A stretch of 21,300 nt of DNA from Planctomycetaceae bacterium (GTDB taxonomy: Bacteria; Planctomycetota; Phycisphaerae; SM23-33). The notes under the pieces were generated by a model. The model saw only the letters and a list, made by a program, of their open reading frames with translations, had not been told where the DNA came from and did not search any database. Numbering within the stretch: the stretch's first letter is position 1; each line of letters begins with the position of its first letter. Made by a program: the position numbers and the translations under genes. The stretch covers positions 1 through 21,300 of the forward strand of contig JAJFVE010000132.1 in assembly GCA_021371965.1 (NCBI GenBank), written 5' to 3'. Shown in pieces: positions 9,301 to 15,987 of this stretch.

Positions 9301-11078
9301 AACCCGGCGAGCAGAAGCTCGCCGCCGCCCAGGCCAAGCCCGGCGACATTGCCACGCAGGCGCCCATGCTCGGCGGCGACAGCAACCAGCCGCTCGAGGC
9401 GCCGCAGATGAAGGGGTCTGCCGGTGGCGAAAAGGCCCCGACTGTTTCGGACCAATCGATCGGCAGCGGCGCCCCGGTGACGCGTGGCGGTATCGCCGCG
9501 GCGGCGCCTCAGGGCGGCGGCGCCAAGGCCGCCCCGGCAGTCGGCGCCGGATCGCTGGAACAGGCCGTGGCCAGCGGCGGGGGAATCGCCTCGACGATCG
9601 GCAGCAAAGGCGCCGAAGCGCTGGGTCCGGCCCAGCCCGTCAGCAAGACCGCCATTGGCGGTGGCGGCGCGATCGACGTCGGCGGCGCCGGATCGCTGAT
9701 GGAGAGCGGTCCGCAGCGCCGGGCCGGCACGCAGCCTGAAGCCAAAGCCGGGCTGGGCAATATTGGAACGGTGAGCGGGCGCGTCGAGGCGCCCAAGGCC
9801 GGCGAGATGGGGTCGGGCAGCCCGCTGGGGCGGCCCGACGTGACGGCCCGGGCCGGCATGGCCGGGGCGCTCAAACCCAGCGACGCCGCCAGCGGTGGAC
9901 AGGGCCAGCAGGCCAACGTCCCGCAACTCGCCCGCCTCGAAGGCGCCGGCGAGGCGGTCGCCCGGGCCATCCCCAAGTACATGATCGGTGGCGGCCCGCG
10001 CCTGGAAGAGCGAAGCCGCAACATCGCCCCGACGATGCTGCGAGATCCCAAGCTGCGGGCGGGAATGCTTAAAGGCCTGGGCGGCAGCGACAAGACCGAA
10101 GCCGCCGTCGCGCGGGCGCTGAACTGGCTTACCGCCCACCAGGAACCCGAGGGCAATTGGTCGGTCAAGAAATACGGCGGCCAGGCCAGCGACGACGCCG
10201 GCACCGCCTTCGCCACGCTGTGCTACCTCGGCTGGGGCGCCAAACACAACGAGCCGGGGCGGCATCAGAAGCCCCTGGCCAAGGCTGTCGCATGGCTGAT
10301 CAAGAACCAGCCCAAAGACGGCGACTGGACGCGCGGCACCGCCCACGGCAACGGGATGTACACCCACGGGGCCGTCGCCGTGGCGCTGGCCGAAGCGTAC
10401 GGCCTGACCAAGGACCCGGAGCTGCTGGATCCGGTCAAGAAGGCCATCGCCGTGATCCTCAAGGCTCAGAGTAAGCAACTGGGCGGTTGGCGATATACTT
10501 CAGCGCCTTCCGACTCCGACACCTCGGTCGTCGGTTGGCAGGTGATGGCCCTCAAGAGCGCCCGCCTGGCGGGGTTGGATATTCCCGAAGAGCCCTTTGA
10601 ACTAGCGCGGGGATGGTTGGAAAGAGTCGGCGGCGGCACGCACGGCGGCCTGTACGGCTACACGGGCAAAGGCGCCAGCAGCCCGGCGATGGTGGCCGAG
10701 GGCATGTTCTGCCAGCAGCTCATGGGCCTGCCCCCGACGCTGCCGCGGATGGACGAGTCGGCCAAGTACCTCGGCGAGAACCTTCCCAGCACAGGCCCCC
10801 GCAACTTCTACTACTGGTACTACGCCTGCCTGGCGATGTATCAGCACCAGGGCGAGGGCTGGGAAAAGTGGAACTCGGACATTCAAAAATTGCTGCTGAC
10901 CTCGCAGATCATGCAGGGCGACCCGGCCGGCAGCTGGGACCCCAACGACACCTACGGCAGCTACACCGGGCGCGTCATCACGACGGCGATGGCGACGCTG
11001 TCGCTGGAAGTGTACTACCGCTATCTGCCTATGTACGTCGACATGGCCAAGCCCAAGAACGCCCCGGCCAAACCGTAA
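6384..11078 (+). CDS. giant envelope protein: PD40 propeller, two prenyltransferase-like toroids, TonB/TolA-like TM helix, 1564 aa
   Basis: Domains in order: TM1 (22-43); PD40 propeller strands (about 90-235, with LYFHSDRPGG and LYFSSNRP); an alpha/alpha-toroid of prenyltransferase/squalene-oxidase repeat type (254-578); more PD40 strands (about 616-720, LVYFSSNRSGGLGGYDIY); TM2 (735-757); a basic loop GPKRDK; TM3 (765-787); an Ala/Gly/Gln-rich low-complexity linker (about 790-1215); and a second toroid (1224-1551). Both toroids keep Q-x3-G-x-W motifs (for example Q283 to W289), but each reads DSDT (406-409 and 1377-1380) where squalene-hopene cyclase has DxDD, so enzyme activity is doubtful. 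TM3 carries S773 and H777, the Ser-x3-His spacing of TonB and TolA. Predicted topology puts the propeller, toroids and linker in the periplasm. As last gene of the ExbB/ExbD cluster it is the likely energised component. The start ATG has AAGGAAG 12 nt upstream, a long spacing. The cargo is unknown. Confidence 0.9.
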   Translation: MPSNSQTSARPRRSGKWRLAKLTALSLLAVVVAAILVVLIFVPGSYRKYTNGMGVEQRFGAGLVRDVIWEAPRPAGGEINSEGTNVQPGVSARGEVMIFVRKTDADEGDLYVSYWRDDQWSKPEAIAEINSQYAEGGPELSRNGKMLYFHSDRPGGYGGHDLWASFLQNGRWSKPFNLGKEVNSEFDEVDPALNHDGSKLYFSSNRPHEDVTPEQRKELWVKALKDRANSDYDIFCSQAVAAPKGENPFADVNYREKIITALGGSPETEKAVIAALDWLTRNQEPAGNWSASKHGGGCSDDAVTAFATLCYMGWGAKHNEDGLYRKPLEKAIKWMLAKQPADGDWTRGTGSGNGMYCHGVVTTALAEAYTVSKDPAVLEALKKAVAVIIKAQSPTGGWRYTSQPTDSDTSVVGWQVMALKSAEMAGVAIPESVFAGARKWLDTAGGGAHKGLYGYGGPGPQGPLVPEGMFSQQLLGLPGTDARAEESANFVMTQLTPGPNDYATYYGTLAAFQHGGDLWEKWNPAMKAYVLGDQVKTGPQAGSWEPGGKTYGGNGGRVYITAMYTLSLEVYYRLLPMYNTKGAAGAAVKKSSQKTVRERIEPTTDNAPKAPAQLTAEWVEALSSKGSSDRGVSLTREGDLVYFSSNRSGGLGGYDIYRARIINGQFQKVVNVGSPINTRANERDPSLHSHGFAMALVSDRSRDISGGIGVYETISRDVEPATDLSSFWNLFNAIKWWLLLAVLALAALIWMLWMLFGPKRDKMGLLAKCILASIAAHLLLLLIMGVYNMSVTIAEDPGINGMEIAVDADALASEKMSTDMRENVTDIKNPDAQTNVNMQTLPTPVDNPMKMQPVTPAEAALQVNQANIDVRIPVQEQAQRDSLKSSQVARDVVAKVQLGSEDIKVEEAPAAPAAKEAAVPRADASAVGSAAASHDNAVSDKPQAAAAGAAAAQSASAAQAMDSAAVSAMAVGQPGEQKLAAAQAKPGDIATQAPMLGGDSNQPLEAPQMKGSAGGEKAPTVSDQSIGSGAPVTRGGIAAAAPQGGGAKAAPAVGAGSLEQAVASGGGIASTIGSKGAEALGPAQPVSKTAIGGGGAIDVGGAGSLMESGPQRRAGTQPEAKAGLGNIGTVSGRVEAPKAGEMGSGSPLGRPDVTARAGMAGALKPSDAASGGQGQQANVPQLARLEGAGEAVARAIPKYMIGGGPRLEERSRNIAPTMLRDPKLRAGMLKGLGGSDKTEAAVARALNWLTAHQEPEGNWSVKKYGGQASDDAGTAFATLCYLGWGAKHNEPGRHQKPLAKAVAWLIKNQPKDGDWTRGTAHGNGMYTHGAVAVALAEAYGLTKDPELLDPVKKAIAVILKAQSKQLGGWRYTSAPSDSDTSVVGWQVMALKSARLAGLDIPEEPFELARGWLERVGGGTHGGLYGYTGKGASSPAMVAEGMFCQQLMGLPPTLPRMDESAKYLGENLPSTGPRNFYYWYYACLAMYQHQGEGWEKWNSDIQKLLLTSQIMQGDPAGSWDPNDTYGSYTGRVITTAMATLSLEVYYRYLPMYVDMAKPKNAPAKP
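7143..8117 (+). repeat. internal duplication, copy 1 (toroid inside the propeller)
   Basis: This segment encodes residues 254-578 and is homologous to copy 2 at 10053-11036. Shared landmarks in the same order include LGGS, GNWS, GWGAKHNE, DGDWTRGT, GGWRYTS, DSDTSVVGWQVMALKSA and LSLEVYYR. It interrupts the PD40 repeats of the same protein, and propeller strands resume after it. Confidence 0.85.
10053..11036 (+). repeat. internal duplication, copy 2 (C-terminal toroid)
   Basis: This segment encodes residues 1224-1551, the paralogue of the segment at 7143-8117. At DNA level most of it is clearly diverged. One 45-bp stretch (10518-10562 against 7605-7649) differs at a single base, which points to recent conversion or strong constraint. 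Confidence 0.85.
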
Positions 11079-11092
11079 GATTGGGGAACTTA

Positions 11093-11131
11093 ACCACAAG
11101 GGCACAAAGGCACAAAGACATGAACTTTGTG
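11093..11131. repeat. short tandem ACAAAGG-type repeat and small hairpin between convergent genes
   Basis: Positions 11093-11119 are three imperfect copies of a GCACAAAGG-like unit. The last copy, CACAAAG (11111-11117), pairs perfectly with CTTTGTG (11125-11131) across a 7-nt loop. It lies in the 60-bp gap between the ends of the giant membrane protein gene and the GH65-like gene, so it could help end both transcripts, though there is no T-run. It resembles the short-period purine-rich repeats at 680-754 and 21175-21203. Confidence 0.5.
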
Positions 11132-11138
11132 GCAAATC

Positions 11139-12998
11139 TTATTGCTGGGCGAGTCGGGCTCGCTGGCCGTTGACGGCCGTCACGCGCATCGGGACTCCGC
11201 CAACCCAGAGCCGGCCGATCTCGATCTTCTGCCAGGATTCCGGGAGCCGCGCGGGATATCGGGCCCAGTCGCCGCTGCTGATGCGCAGGCCCGTGAAGGC
11301 GTACATGGCGGCCATCAGCATCGCCGCGTGCGTCGTGAGGTGCTCGCCCTGGGGATGTCCCGGAAGGGCGGCGCAGAGTCCGTACGGGGCGGACCAGGTC
11401 TGCTCGCAGAGATCATGGAACACTTGTGCGGCCTTGGCGCGGTCGCCGGCGATGGCGGCGGCGACGGCGCGGGCGACGGTTGCATGGCCCGCCTCGGGCG
11501 CGGCGGGCTGGACCTGGCGCAGTTGCTCGTCGCGTTCCAGCGTTCGGCGCAGCAGGTCCGCGTCGACGGCGCCATATTCCGAAGGATCGTGCAGCAGCAG
11601 CGGCGCCAACGACTCGCGCTGGCCGGGGGCGATCAGGCCCGTCTGGCGGTCCAACGGAATCACGATGGCCCCGGCAAGGCGTGTCCACGCCGGCGGTGGA
11701 TCGTATCCGATCGCCGCGGCGCAGTGGCTGGCGGCCACCAGCGCCATGCGGCACAGGATGTTCATCTCGGGATCGTTGCGAGTTCCATCGGCGTTGACGA
11801 TCTCGAAGCCCGCGGCGGTGAACCGCCCGCGGCTCTCGATCCAGCGGGCGAAGTCCGACAGTATGGGCCAGACCGCCCGGCGAAGGAAATCTTCGTCGGC
11901 GGTGGCGAGGTAGTACTCCCAAAACGCCAGCGCGACGCGCGGGGTCGAGCGGTGATCGCCAGCCGCGGCGTCGGAGGGCGGGCACGCTTCCTCGCCGCCG
12001 CCGGCGGAGGCTTGCAGCGGAACCAGCGCCCCTTGCAGGCCCAGCAGGTGCGCTGCCGCCCTCGCCGCCGGAAGCGCCGCCAGGCGGTATCGCAACATCG
12101 CCAGCGCCGCGTCAGGCGCCGCCGGCGCCACGGCGGGCAGGAGCCAGTAGTCCATGTCGTCGAGCACGCGGCCGCCGTAAGGCTCGGCCAGGCTCAAGCC
12201 CATCGGACCCGTGCCGCACAGGCACGAGGCGTGGCAACTGGAGTGCAGATAGAAGAACGCCGCGTCGAGGGCTCGCTGAGCGGCCACGTCCCCGACGATC
12301 CGGATTCGCGACTGCCAGAGGTCCAGCCACGTCTGGCGATTGAGGCGGGAGAGCTCCTGGAAGCCCGCTGCGCCTGCCCAGGCCGCCAGGCGCTGGGCGT
12401 GCGCCTGCGGCTGCGGGTGATATGCTGAGGGCACGATTGCCGCCAGCGTGTGCACCACGCAAGTCTGCCCGCCCTGGACGTTGTAGGCGCGTGGGGCGGC
12501 CTGTGCCAGCGCCAGTCCGGCGGCCGCCGGCGAGCCGACCTGCGGGATCACTTCGATCTGGGTCTGCGACGAGGCGGTCAGGCGGATTTCCTGGCAGGCC
12601 AGGCAAGGGGCGCTGCGCGAGAGAAACTGCAGCACCTGGATGTCGAGGGTGAGGGTTTCCGAGGCGGCGAACTTCATGTGCGTGGTCAATTCGCCCGTGG
12701 CCATATCCAGGCTCTGCTTGATGACCGTGACCCGGCGGGGGTTTTCCTGCAGGCCCGCGCCGCCGGCGACGATATTGACCGCAAAGGGATACGCCGCCGT
12801 CAGCGAGGCGTCGCCGGCGCCGGTGGAAGCCTGGCCAGTCACCATTGCCTGCGCCGGCAGGAGCGGATTGGCCTGCGGGCGCAGACCGATCAGGCCATTG
12901 CCCAGGTAGGCGGCCGTGAATGGCGAGGTGAAATCGATGCAGTCCAACTTGGGGATCGGCAGGGCCCCTTGCGGGACCGGCGGCGTTGGCATTGGCAT
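11139..12998 (-). CDS. glycoside hydrolase family 65-like protein, possibly inactive
   Basis: This 619-aa protein follows the GH65 plan, a family of disaccharide phosphorylases and glucosidases. It has an N-terminal sandwich domain (AAYLGNGLIGLRP near residue 30), an (alpha/alpha)6 barrel, and a short C-terminal sandwich (ESWQKIEIGRLWVGGVPMRV). The motif YGGRVLDDMDYWLLP (274-288) matches the family YGGxxFWDTExWxLP. D281 aligns with a catalytic aspartate of the ATHL1 type, although the preceding Trp is Asp. At the GPDE general-acid motif this protein has NADG (402-405), so the usual Glu appears to be missing. No signal peptide is visible. The ATG at 12996-12998 has TGGAGT seven bases upstream. 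Substrate cannot be given. At 619 aa it is shorter than phosphorylases of roughly 750-800 aa. A hairpin-bearing gap separates it from the genes upstream, so it may have its own promoter. Confidence 0.75.
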   Translation of the reverse strand: MPMPTPPVPQGALPIPKLDCIDFTSPFTAAYLGNGLIGLRPQANPLLPAQAMVTGQASTGAGDASLTAAYPFAVNIVAGGAGLQENPRRVTVIKQSLDMATGELTTHMKFAASETLTLDIQVLQFLSRSAPCLACQEIRLTASSQTQIEVIPQVGSPAAAGLALAQAAPRAYNVQGGQTCVVHTLAAIVPSAYHPQPQAHAQRLAAWAGAAGFQELSRLNRQTWLDLWQSRIRIVGDVAAQRALDAAFFYLHSSCHASCLCGTGPMGLSLAEPYGGRVLDDMDYWLLPAVAPAAPDAALAMLRYRLAALPAARAAAHLLGLQGALVPLQASAGGGEEACPPSDAAAGDHRSTPRVALAFWEYYLATADEDFLRRAVWPILSDFARWIESRGRFTAAGFEIVNADGTRNDPEMNILCRMALVAASHCAAAIGYDPPPAWTRLAGAIVIPLDRQTGLIAPGQRESLAPLLLHDPSEYGAVDADLLRRTLERDEQLRQVQPAAPEAGHATVARAVAAAIAGDRAKAAQVFHDLCEQTWSAPYGLCAALPGHPQGEHLTTHAAMLMAAMYAFTGLRISSGDWARYPARLPESWQKIEIGRLWVGGVPMRVTAVNGQRARLAQQ

Positions 12999-13104
12999 CG
13001 GCGCACTCCAGTGGCGTCAAACAGACCGGCCCAGCGGCCGGCGACATGCATTCTGGCGGGAAGGCCATCGCCTGTCAATGCCCCACATGGATGGGAGCCT
13101 GCCA

Positions 13105-13136
13105 GGCGCGGCGAAGTGTCGCCACTTCGCCGCGCC
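13105..13136. repeat. 14-bp perfect hairpin with TCGC loop
   Basis: GGCGCGGCGAAGTG (13105-13118) is followed by a TCGC loop and its exact complement (13123-13136). Flanking GCCTGCCA and TTGGCAAGC words can extend the stem across a bulge. It sits in the 286-bp gap between two minus-strand genes, about 150 nt past the end of the upstream one and about 105 nt before the GH65-like start. No T-run follows on either strand, so a simple intrinsic terminator is unlikely. It looks like a dispersed palindromic unit. The rest of 12999-13284 shows nothing else recognisable. Confidence 0.6.
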
Positions 13137-13284
13137 CTCCGTTGGCAAGCTTGCACCACAACCTCCGCACACTCCCTTCCCATCGCGTCAGCGGCCATAC
13201 CGGCGCCGCGGAGCGAGAGGTCGGCTCCAAAGCTCTTCCTCCGGAATCAAATAAGCAACCGGCATCAGCGTCGCCGGGCTGGGG

Positions 13285-13656
13285 TCACTGGCACTGTCCC
13301 TCGATCACGTCTGTCCACTGCGAGGCGTCGAGCGGTCCGTGCAGGACGGCCGCCCCGCGCGGCGCCAGAGCGACGGCCAGCTCGTCCTGGGCCGACTCGA
13401 CGTACACCATCGGGCGCGGCGTTATCTGCAAAGCGGTTTCCAGGGCCTCCATCGCGTCGCCGGCGGTTTCGGAGGCGTCGATAATCGTGCGGTTGGCCGC
13501 GCCCAGCGCGCGGGCGAACCCGTCGGTCTTCCTGCCCGGGTACAGGCACAGGGCGTAGCGTTCATCTTTGCGGGCCCAGTCGCCCAACTGCCGCACCAGC
13601 GAAGCCGAGGGGCACACCAGGACGATCTCTTCAAATTGTTGTGATTTGCTGACCAT
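13285..13656 (-). CDS. small receiver-like protein A, 123 aa
   Basis: I do not recognise a named family. The predicted order is five alternating strands and helices: EIVLVCP, SLVRQLGDWAR, YALCLYP, DGFARALG, TIIDAS, DAMEALETAL, PMVYVES, DELAVALAP, AAVLHGP, QWTDVIE. This is the layout of a response-regulator receiver. D60 sits at the end of strand 3, where the phospho-acceptor lies, but the acidic pair after strand 1 and the lysine after strand 5 are missing. It is therefore at best a pseudo-receiver. It is a clear paralogue of the protein at 15487-15915, with which it shares EIVL, the Q...W.R helix, a V/I-I-V/I-D-A core, VYVE/VYTE and RG..L..GP. The ATG at 13656 has GAGGAA upstream. It follows the PEP-CTERM gene by 29 nt, so co-transcription is likely. 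Confidence 0.8.
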   Translation of the reverse strand: MVSKSQQFEEIVLVCPSASLVRQLGDWARKDERYALCLYPGRKTDGFARALGAANRTIIDASETAGDAMEALETALQITPRPMVYVESAQDELAVALAPRGAAVLHGPLDASQWTDVIEGQCQ

Positions 13657-13685
13657 GAAAGTTCCTCGGCGAAAGTGCCGTTTCG

Positions 13686-14405
13686 TTAGCTGAGGCGGCG
13701 GCTGCGATTCTTGACCAGGATCAGGGCCCCGCCCAGCGTCAGCAGCGCCAGCGTCGCCGGCTCGGGCACGTCGATGATCGAGGCGCTGGAGATGGCGCCG
13801 ATGGCGTCGATGTCGGCGCCGGCGTAGAAGCCGTACCGGTCGGCCGGATAGTCCATCCGGTCATCCTGGATCGTCACGTACTGAAATCTCGTCGTGGAGG
13901 CCAGGCCCGCCGCGGCCAGCGCCGCGTCGATGTCGATGCCTCGCGCGCTGCCCTGGATGCGTCCAACGTATATCCATTCGGCGTTGTCGGTGCTGATCCA
14001 GACAAAGCTGGCCTCGACGACCGGACCCACTTCAAAGACGTACAGGTCGGCACTGCTGTCGCCGCTGCCGGTCAGGGCGTTGTCGGTGAATTGGACCGTC
14101 AGGTATCCGCCGTTGCCCAGCGAGACGAACTGCCCGATGTTGTGGGTGGCCGCACCGGAGGGCGGCGACGTGAAGTTGGGCGCGCCCAAGGCGTCAGCCG
14201 CATCGCGCCAATTCGGATCGGGCGACTCGGGCGTGTCAATCGCCGGGTTGTAGCTGACCACCGCGTCGGCAAACGACAGGGCGCCGGCAGGAAAATCCAC
14301 GTCGCCGATGATCTCCGCCCGGGCCGTTGAAGAAATCGTCGCCATCAGGGCGGCGGCCATCAGCAGGCCGGCGATACGCTGGAGGCTGTTCGTTTGACGA
14401 GTCAT
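13686..14405 (-). CDS. PEP-CTERM sorting-domain protein A, 239 aa
   Basis: This is a secreted surface or matrix protein. It has a signal peptide at residues 1-30 (hydrophobic LLMAAALMATIS, ARA cleavage before E31), a predicted beta-rich ectodomain of about 180 residues, then VPEPATL at 213-219, a hydrophobic helix and the basic tail KNRSRRLS. That tripartite end is the PEP-CTERM signal processed by exosortase; no exosortase gene lies in the window. The ectodomain has conserved segments ALSFADAVVSY, QFVSLGNGG, LTGSG, DLYVFEVG, FVWIS and GADIDAIGAIS, all shared with the neighbouring paralogue. Ligand and function are unknown. The start is placed at ATG 14405 because GGAG lies eight bases upstream and a signal peptide follows directly. 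An in-frame ATG at 14576 would add 57 residues ahead of the signal and is less likely. Confidence 0.9.
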   Translation of the reverse strand: MTRQTNSLQRIAGLLMAAALMATISSTARAEIIGDVDFPAGALSFADAVVSYNPAIDTPESPDPNWRDAADALGAPNFTSPPSGAATHNIGQFVSLGNGGYLTVQFTDNALTGSGDSSADLYVFEVGPVVEASFVWISTDNAEWIYVGRIQGSARGIDIDAALAAAGLASTTRFQYVTIQDDRMDYPADRYGFYAGADIDAIGAISSASIIDVPEPATLALLTLGGALILVKNRSRRLS

Positions 14406-14624
14406 GGCAGTAGCTCCGACTTTGGACCGTGACGGCCGACGTGCTGCTTCTTGAACGGACGTTTCCGGCAGATTCTGGGTTCTCCCCGCGTTGCGGCTGG
14501 CCGGGGAGGAGGTTCTCGCGAGCACCGCAGCCGCCAGTTGGCTGTTGTTCTTCAGGTTGTGTGTTCGCGTGGTCATGGTCGTTTCTCAGTGTCAGTGGTT
14601 AGAGTTCTTGTTTGTCTGCGAGCT

Positions 14625-15356
14625 TTACAGGACGTTCTTGCGGGCCTGGCGTCGGCGGACGACCAGGATGGTTCCCGCCACGGCCATCAGCACCAGCGTG
14701 GCCGGCTCGGGGACCGAGGAGATCGCGCCCACCGCGTCAATGTCGGCACCGGCGATGGCACCGTAGGGCAGAGGGCCGGAAGGACCCGCAGGAACGTCAT
14801 TCACGTCGTCTTGCAGTTTGACGTAGCTGAACTGCGTCGTGTAAGGCAGGCTGGCCGTCACCAGATAGGGGTCGATGTCGATGCCGCGGGTGCCGCCGGC
14901 CATGGTTCCGCCGACTGACAGCCAGTTCGTTCCGTCCTGGCTGATCCACACAAAGGTGGCCTCGTTCACCGCACCGCATTCAAAGATGTACAGGTCATTA
15001 TTGGCGTTGCCGCTGCCGGTGAGCTTGTTGTTCACGAACTGCAGGACCAACTCGCCGCCGTTGCCCAGCGAGACAAACTGGTCAAGGCCGTAATCGGTGG
15101 TCGGGGGCACATAGTTCGGCGTGCCCAGAGCATCATTGGGATTGCGCCATCGCAGATCAGGCGATTCGCCCGTTAGAGTGCTGGGATCCGGAGTGTCAAT
15201 GTGCGGCGTATAACTCACAACCGCATCGGCGAAGGACAGCGCTCCCTGCGGGAACTCCACGTCGCCGATGAGCTCGGCACGGGCATTCGAGGCGGCACCA
15301 ATCACGGCAGAGGTCAGAATCAGTCCCAGCATCAGTTTTGTCGTCATGGTCTTCAT
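14625..15356 (-). CDS. PEP-CTERM sorting-domain protein B, 243 aa
   Basis: This is a paralogue of the protein at 13686-14405. Its signal peptide (1-27, ending NARA before E28) is followed by the same ectodomain pattern: IGDVEFPQGALSFADAVVSY, QFVSLGNGG, LTGSG, DLYIFECG, ATFVWIS, RGIDID and GADIDAVGAIS. It ends with VPEPATL at 215-221, a hydrophobic helix and the basic tail RRRQARKNVL, the PEP-CTERM layout. Compared with copy A it has small insertions (around DPSTLTGE and AGPSGPLP). The ATG at 15356 has GGAG seven bases upstream; a second ATG three codons on is also possible. The 219-bp gap to copy A and the 130-bp gap to the small gene upstream leave the operon structure open. Confidence 0.9.
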   Translation of the reverse strand: MKTMTTKLMLGLILTSAVIGAASNARAELIGDVEFPQGALSFADAVVSYTPHIDTPDPSTLTGESPDLRWRNPNDALGTPNYVPPTTDYGLDQFVSLGNGGELVLQFVNNKLTGSGNANNDLYIFECGAVNEATFVWISQDGTNWLSVGGTMAGGTRGIDIDPYLVTASLPYTTQFSYVKLQDDVNDVPAGPSGPLPYGAIAGADIDAVGAISSVPEPATLVLMAVAGTILVVRRRQARKNVL

Positions 15357-15486
15357 TGCATTTCTCCGCTAGTGGTCGTATTCGGTTAAGTCCGCATTGG
15401 ACTCTAATTCTTAAGTTCTTTTATCAAAGCCAATTACGTTCGTCGGTCTGCAGCCTCAGCGGGCTGCTCAGTTCAGCGTAAATCCG

Positions 15487-15915
15487 CTAGTTGCTCTCCG
15501 CGGATGAAAGGGATTCCTTCGCGTCTTCCTTGGCGACGTCGGCACCGACGAGGGGCTCAAAGAAGCCTTCCCACTCCATCGGGCTCATGGGTCCAGCCAG
15601 CAGCAGCGAGCCCCGCAGGCGGACCTGGATCTCCAGGTCGTCGCGGAGTTTTTCGGTGTAGACGCCTACGTGCTGACGACCGAGCCGCTCGTTGGCGATC
15701 TCCAGCACATCCAGCGCCAAGTCGCCGTCAACCGTTGCGTCGACGATAACGACAGCGGCGCTGCTCAAGGCCATTTCAATCGCGATCGGGGTCTTGGCCG
15801 AGACGAGCCTCAAGGAGTGACGGCTGTGGCGGCGAATCCACTGGGCCACCTGGAGCACCAGGCCCTGGCCGGCGTGGAAGAGCACGATCTCGTTATTTGC
15901 TGCTGTGTTAGTCAT
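15487..15915 (-). CDS. small receiver-like protein B, 142 aa
   Basis: This is a paralogue of the 123-aa protein at 13285-13656 and is likewise unnamed. The alternating strand-helix pattern is EIVLFHA, LVLQVAQWIRR, LRLVSA, IAIEMALS, VVIVDA, DLALDVLEIA, HVGVYTE, DLEIQVRLRG, LLLAGP, MEWEGFF, followed by an acidic tail. D59 falls at the end of strand 3, but the usual acidic pair of active receivers is absent. The start is set at ATG 15915: AAAGGA lies eight bases upstream, and homology with the paralogue begins just after it. A longer reading from 16017 would add 34 residues that have no counterpart and would cross a candidate sigma-54 promoter. It is first in the minus-strand run that contains both PEP-CTERM genes, which suggests a regulatory or accessory role, but that is inference. 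Confidence 0.82.
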   Translation of the reverse strand: MTNTAANNEIVLFHAGQGLVLQVAQWIRRHSRHSLRLVSAKTPIAIEMALSSAAVVIVDATVDGDLALDVLEIANERLGRQHVGVYTEKLRDDLEIQVRLRGSLLLAGPMSPMEWEGFFEPLVGADVAKEDAKESLSSAESN

Positions 15916-15941
15916 GAAGGCGATCCTTTCTAAGCCGCTTC

Positions 15942-15960
15942 GCCGGCGGCACTCGCCGGC
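15942..15960 (-). other. hairpin in the leader of the small receiver-like gene B
   Basis: GCCGGCG (15942-15948) pairs perfectly with CGCCGGC (15954-15960) across a 5-nt loop. It lies between the candidate promoter and the Shine-Dalgarno of the gene starting at 15915, so it would be near the 5' end of the transcript. Confidence 0.5.
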
Positions 15961-15971
15961 AATCGTGTAAT

Positions 15972-15987
15972 AACAACGACCGTGCCA
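15972..15987 (-). promoter_or_regulatory. candidate sigma-54 promoter for the small receiver-like gene B
   Basis: Read on the minus strand, TGGCAC, five bases (GGTCG), then TTGTT matches the -24/-12 consensus TGGCAC-N5-TTGCW, with a perfect -24 box and exact spacing. The one departure is T for C in the normally conserved GC of the -12 box. Transcription would start near 15960, about 45 nt before the ATG at 15915. An AT-rich stretch upstream (16018-16050) could allow bending. The nearest regulator upstream encodes a sigma-54 activator with GAFTGA, which fits. Confidence 0.5.

Noticed and set aside
8556..10478. 640-codon minus-strand frame opposite the giant membrane protein
   Set aside because: It is a codon-bias shadow. 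The plus-strand frame carries PD40, TM and toroid motifs throughout.
12112..13068. 318-codon minus-strand frame overlapping the GH65-like gene
   Set aside because: It is out of frame with the GH65-like gene and shows only Arg/Gly/Pro-rich shadow composition.
14521..14536. Second sigma-54-like site ahead of PEP-CTERM A (TGGCGG-N5-GTGCT on the minus strand)
   Set aside because: It keeps GG and GC spacing but matches only 8 of 11 consensus bases; in GC-rich DNA this is expected by chance.
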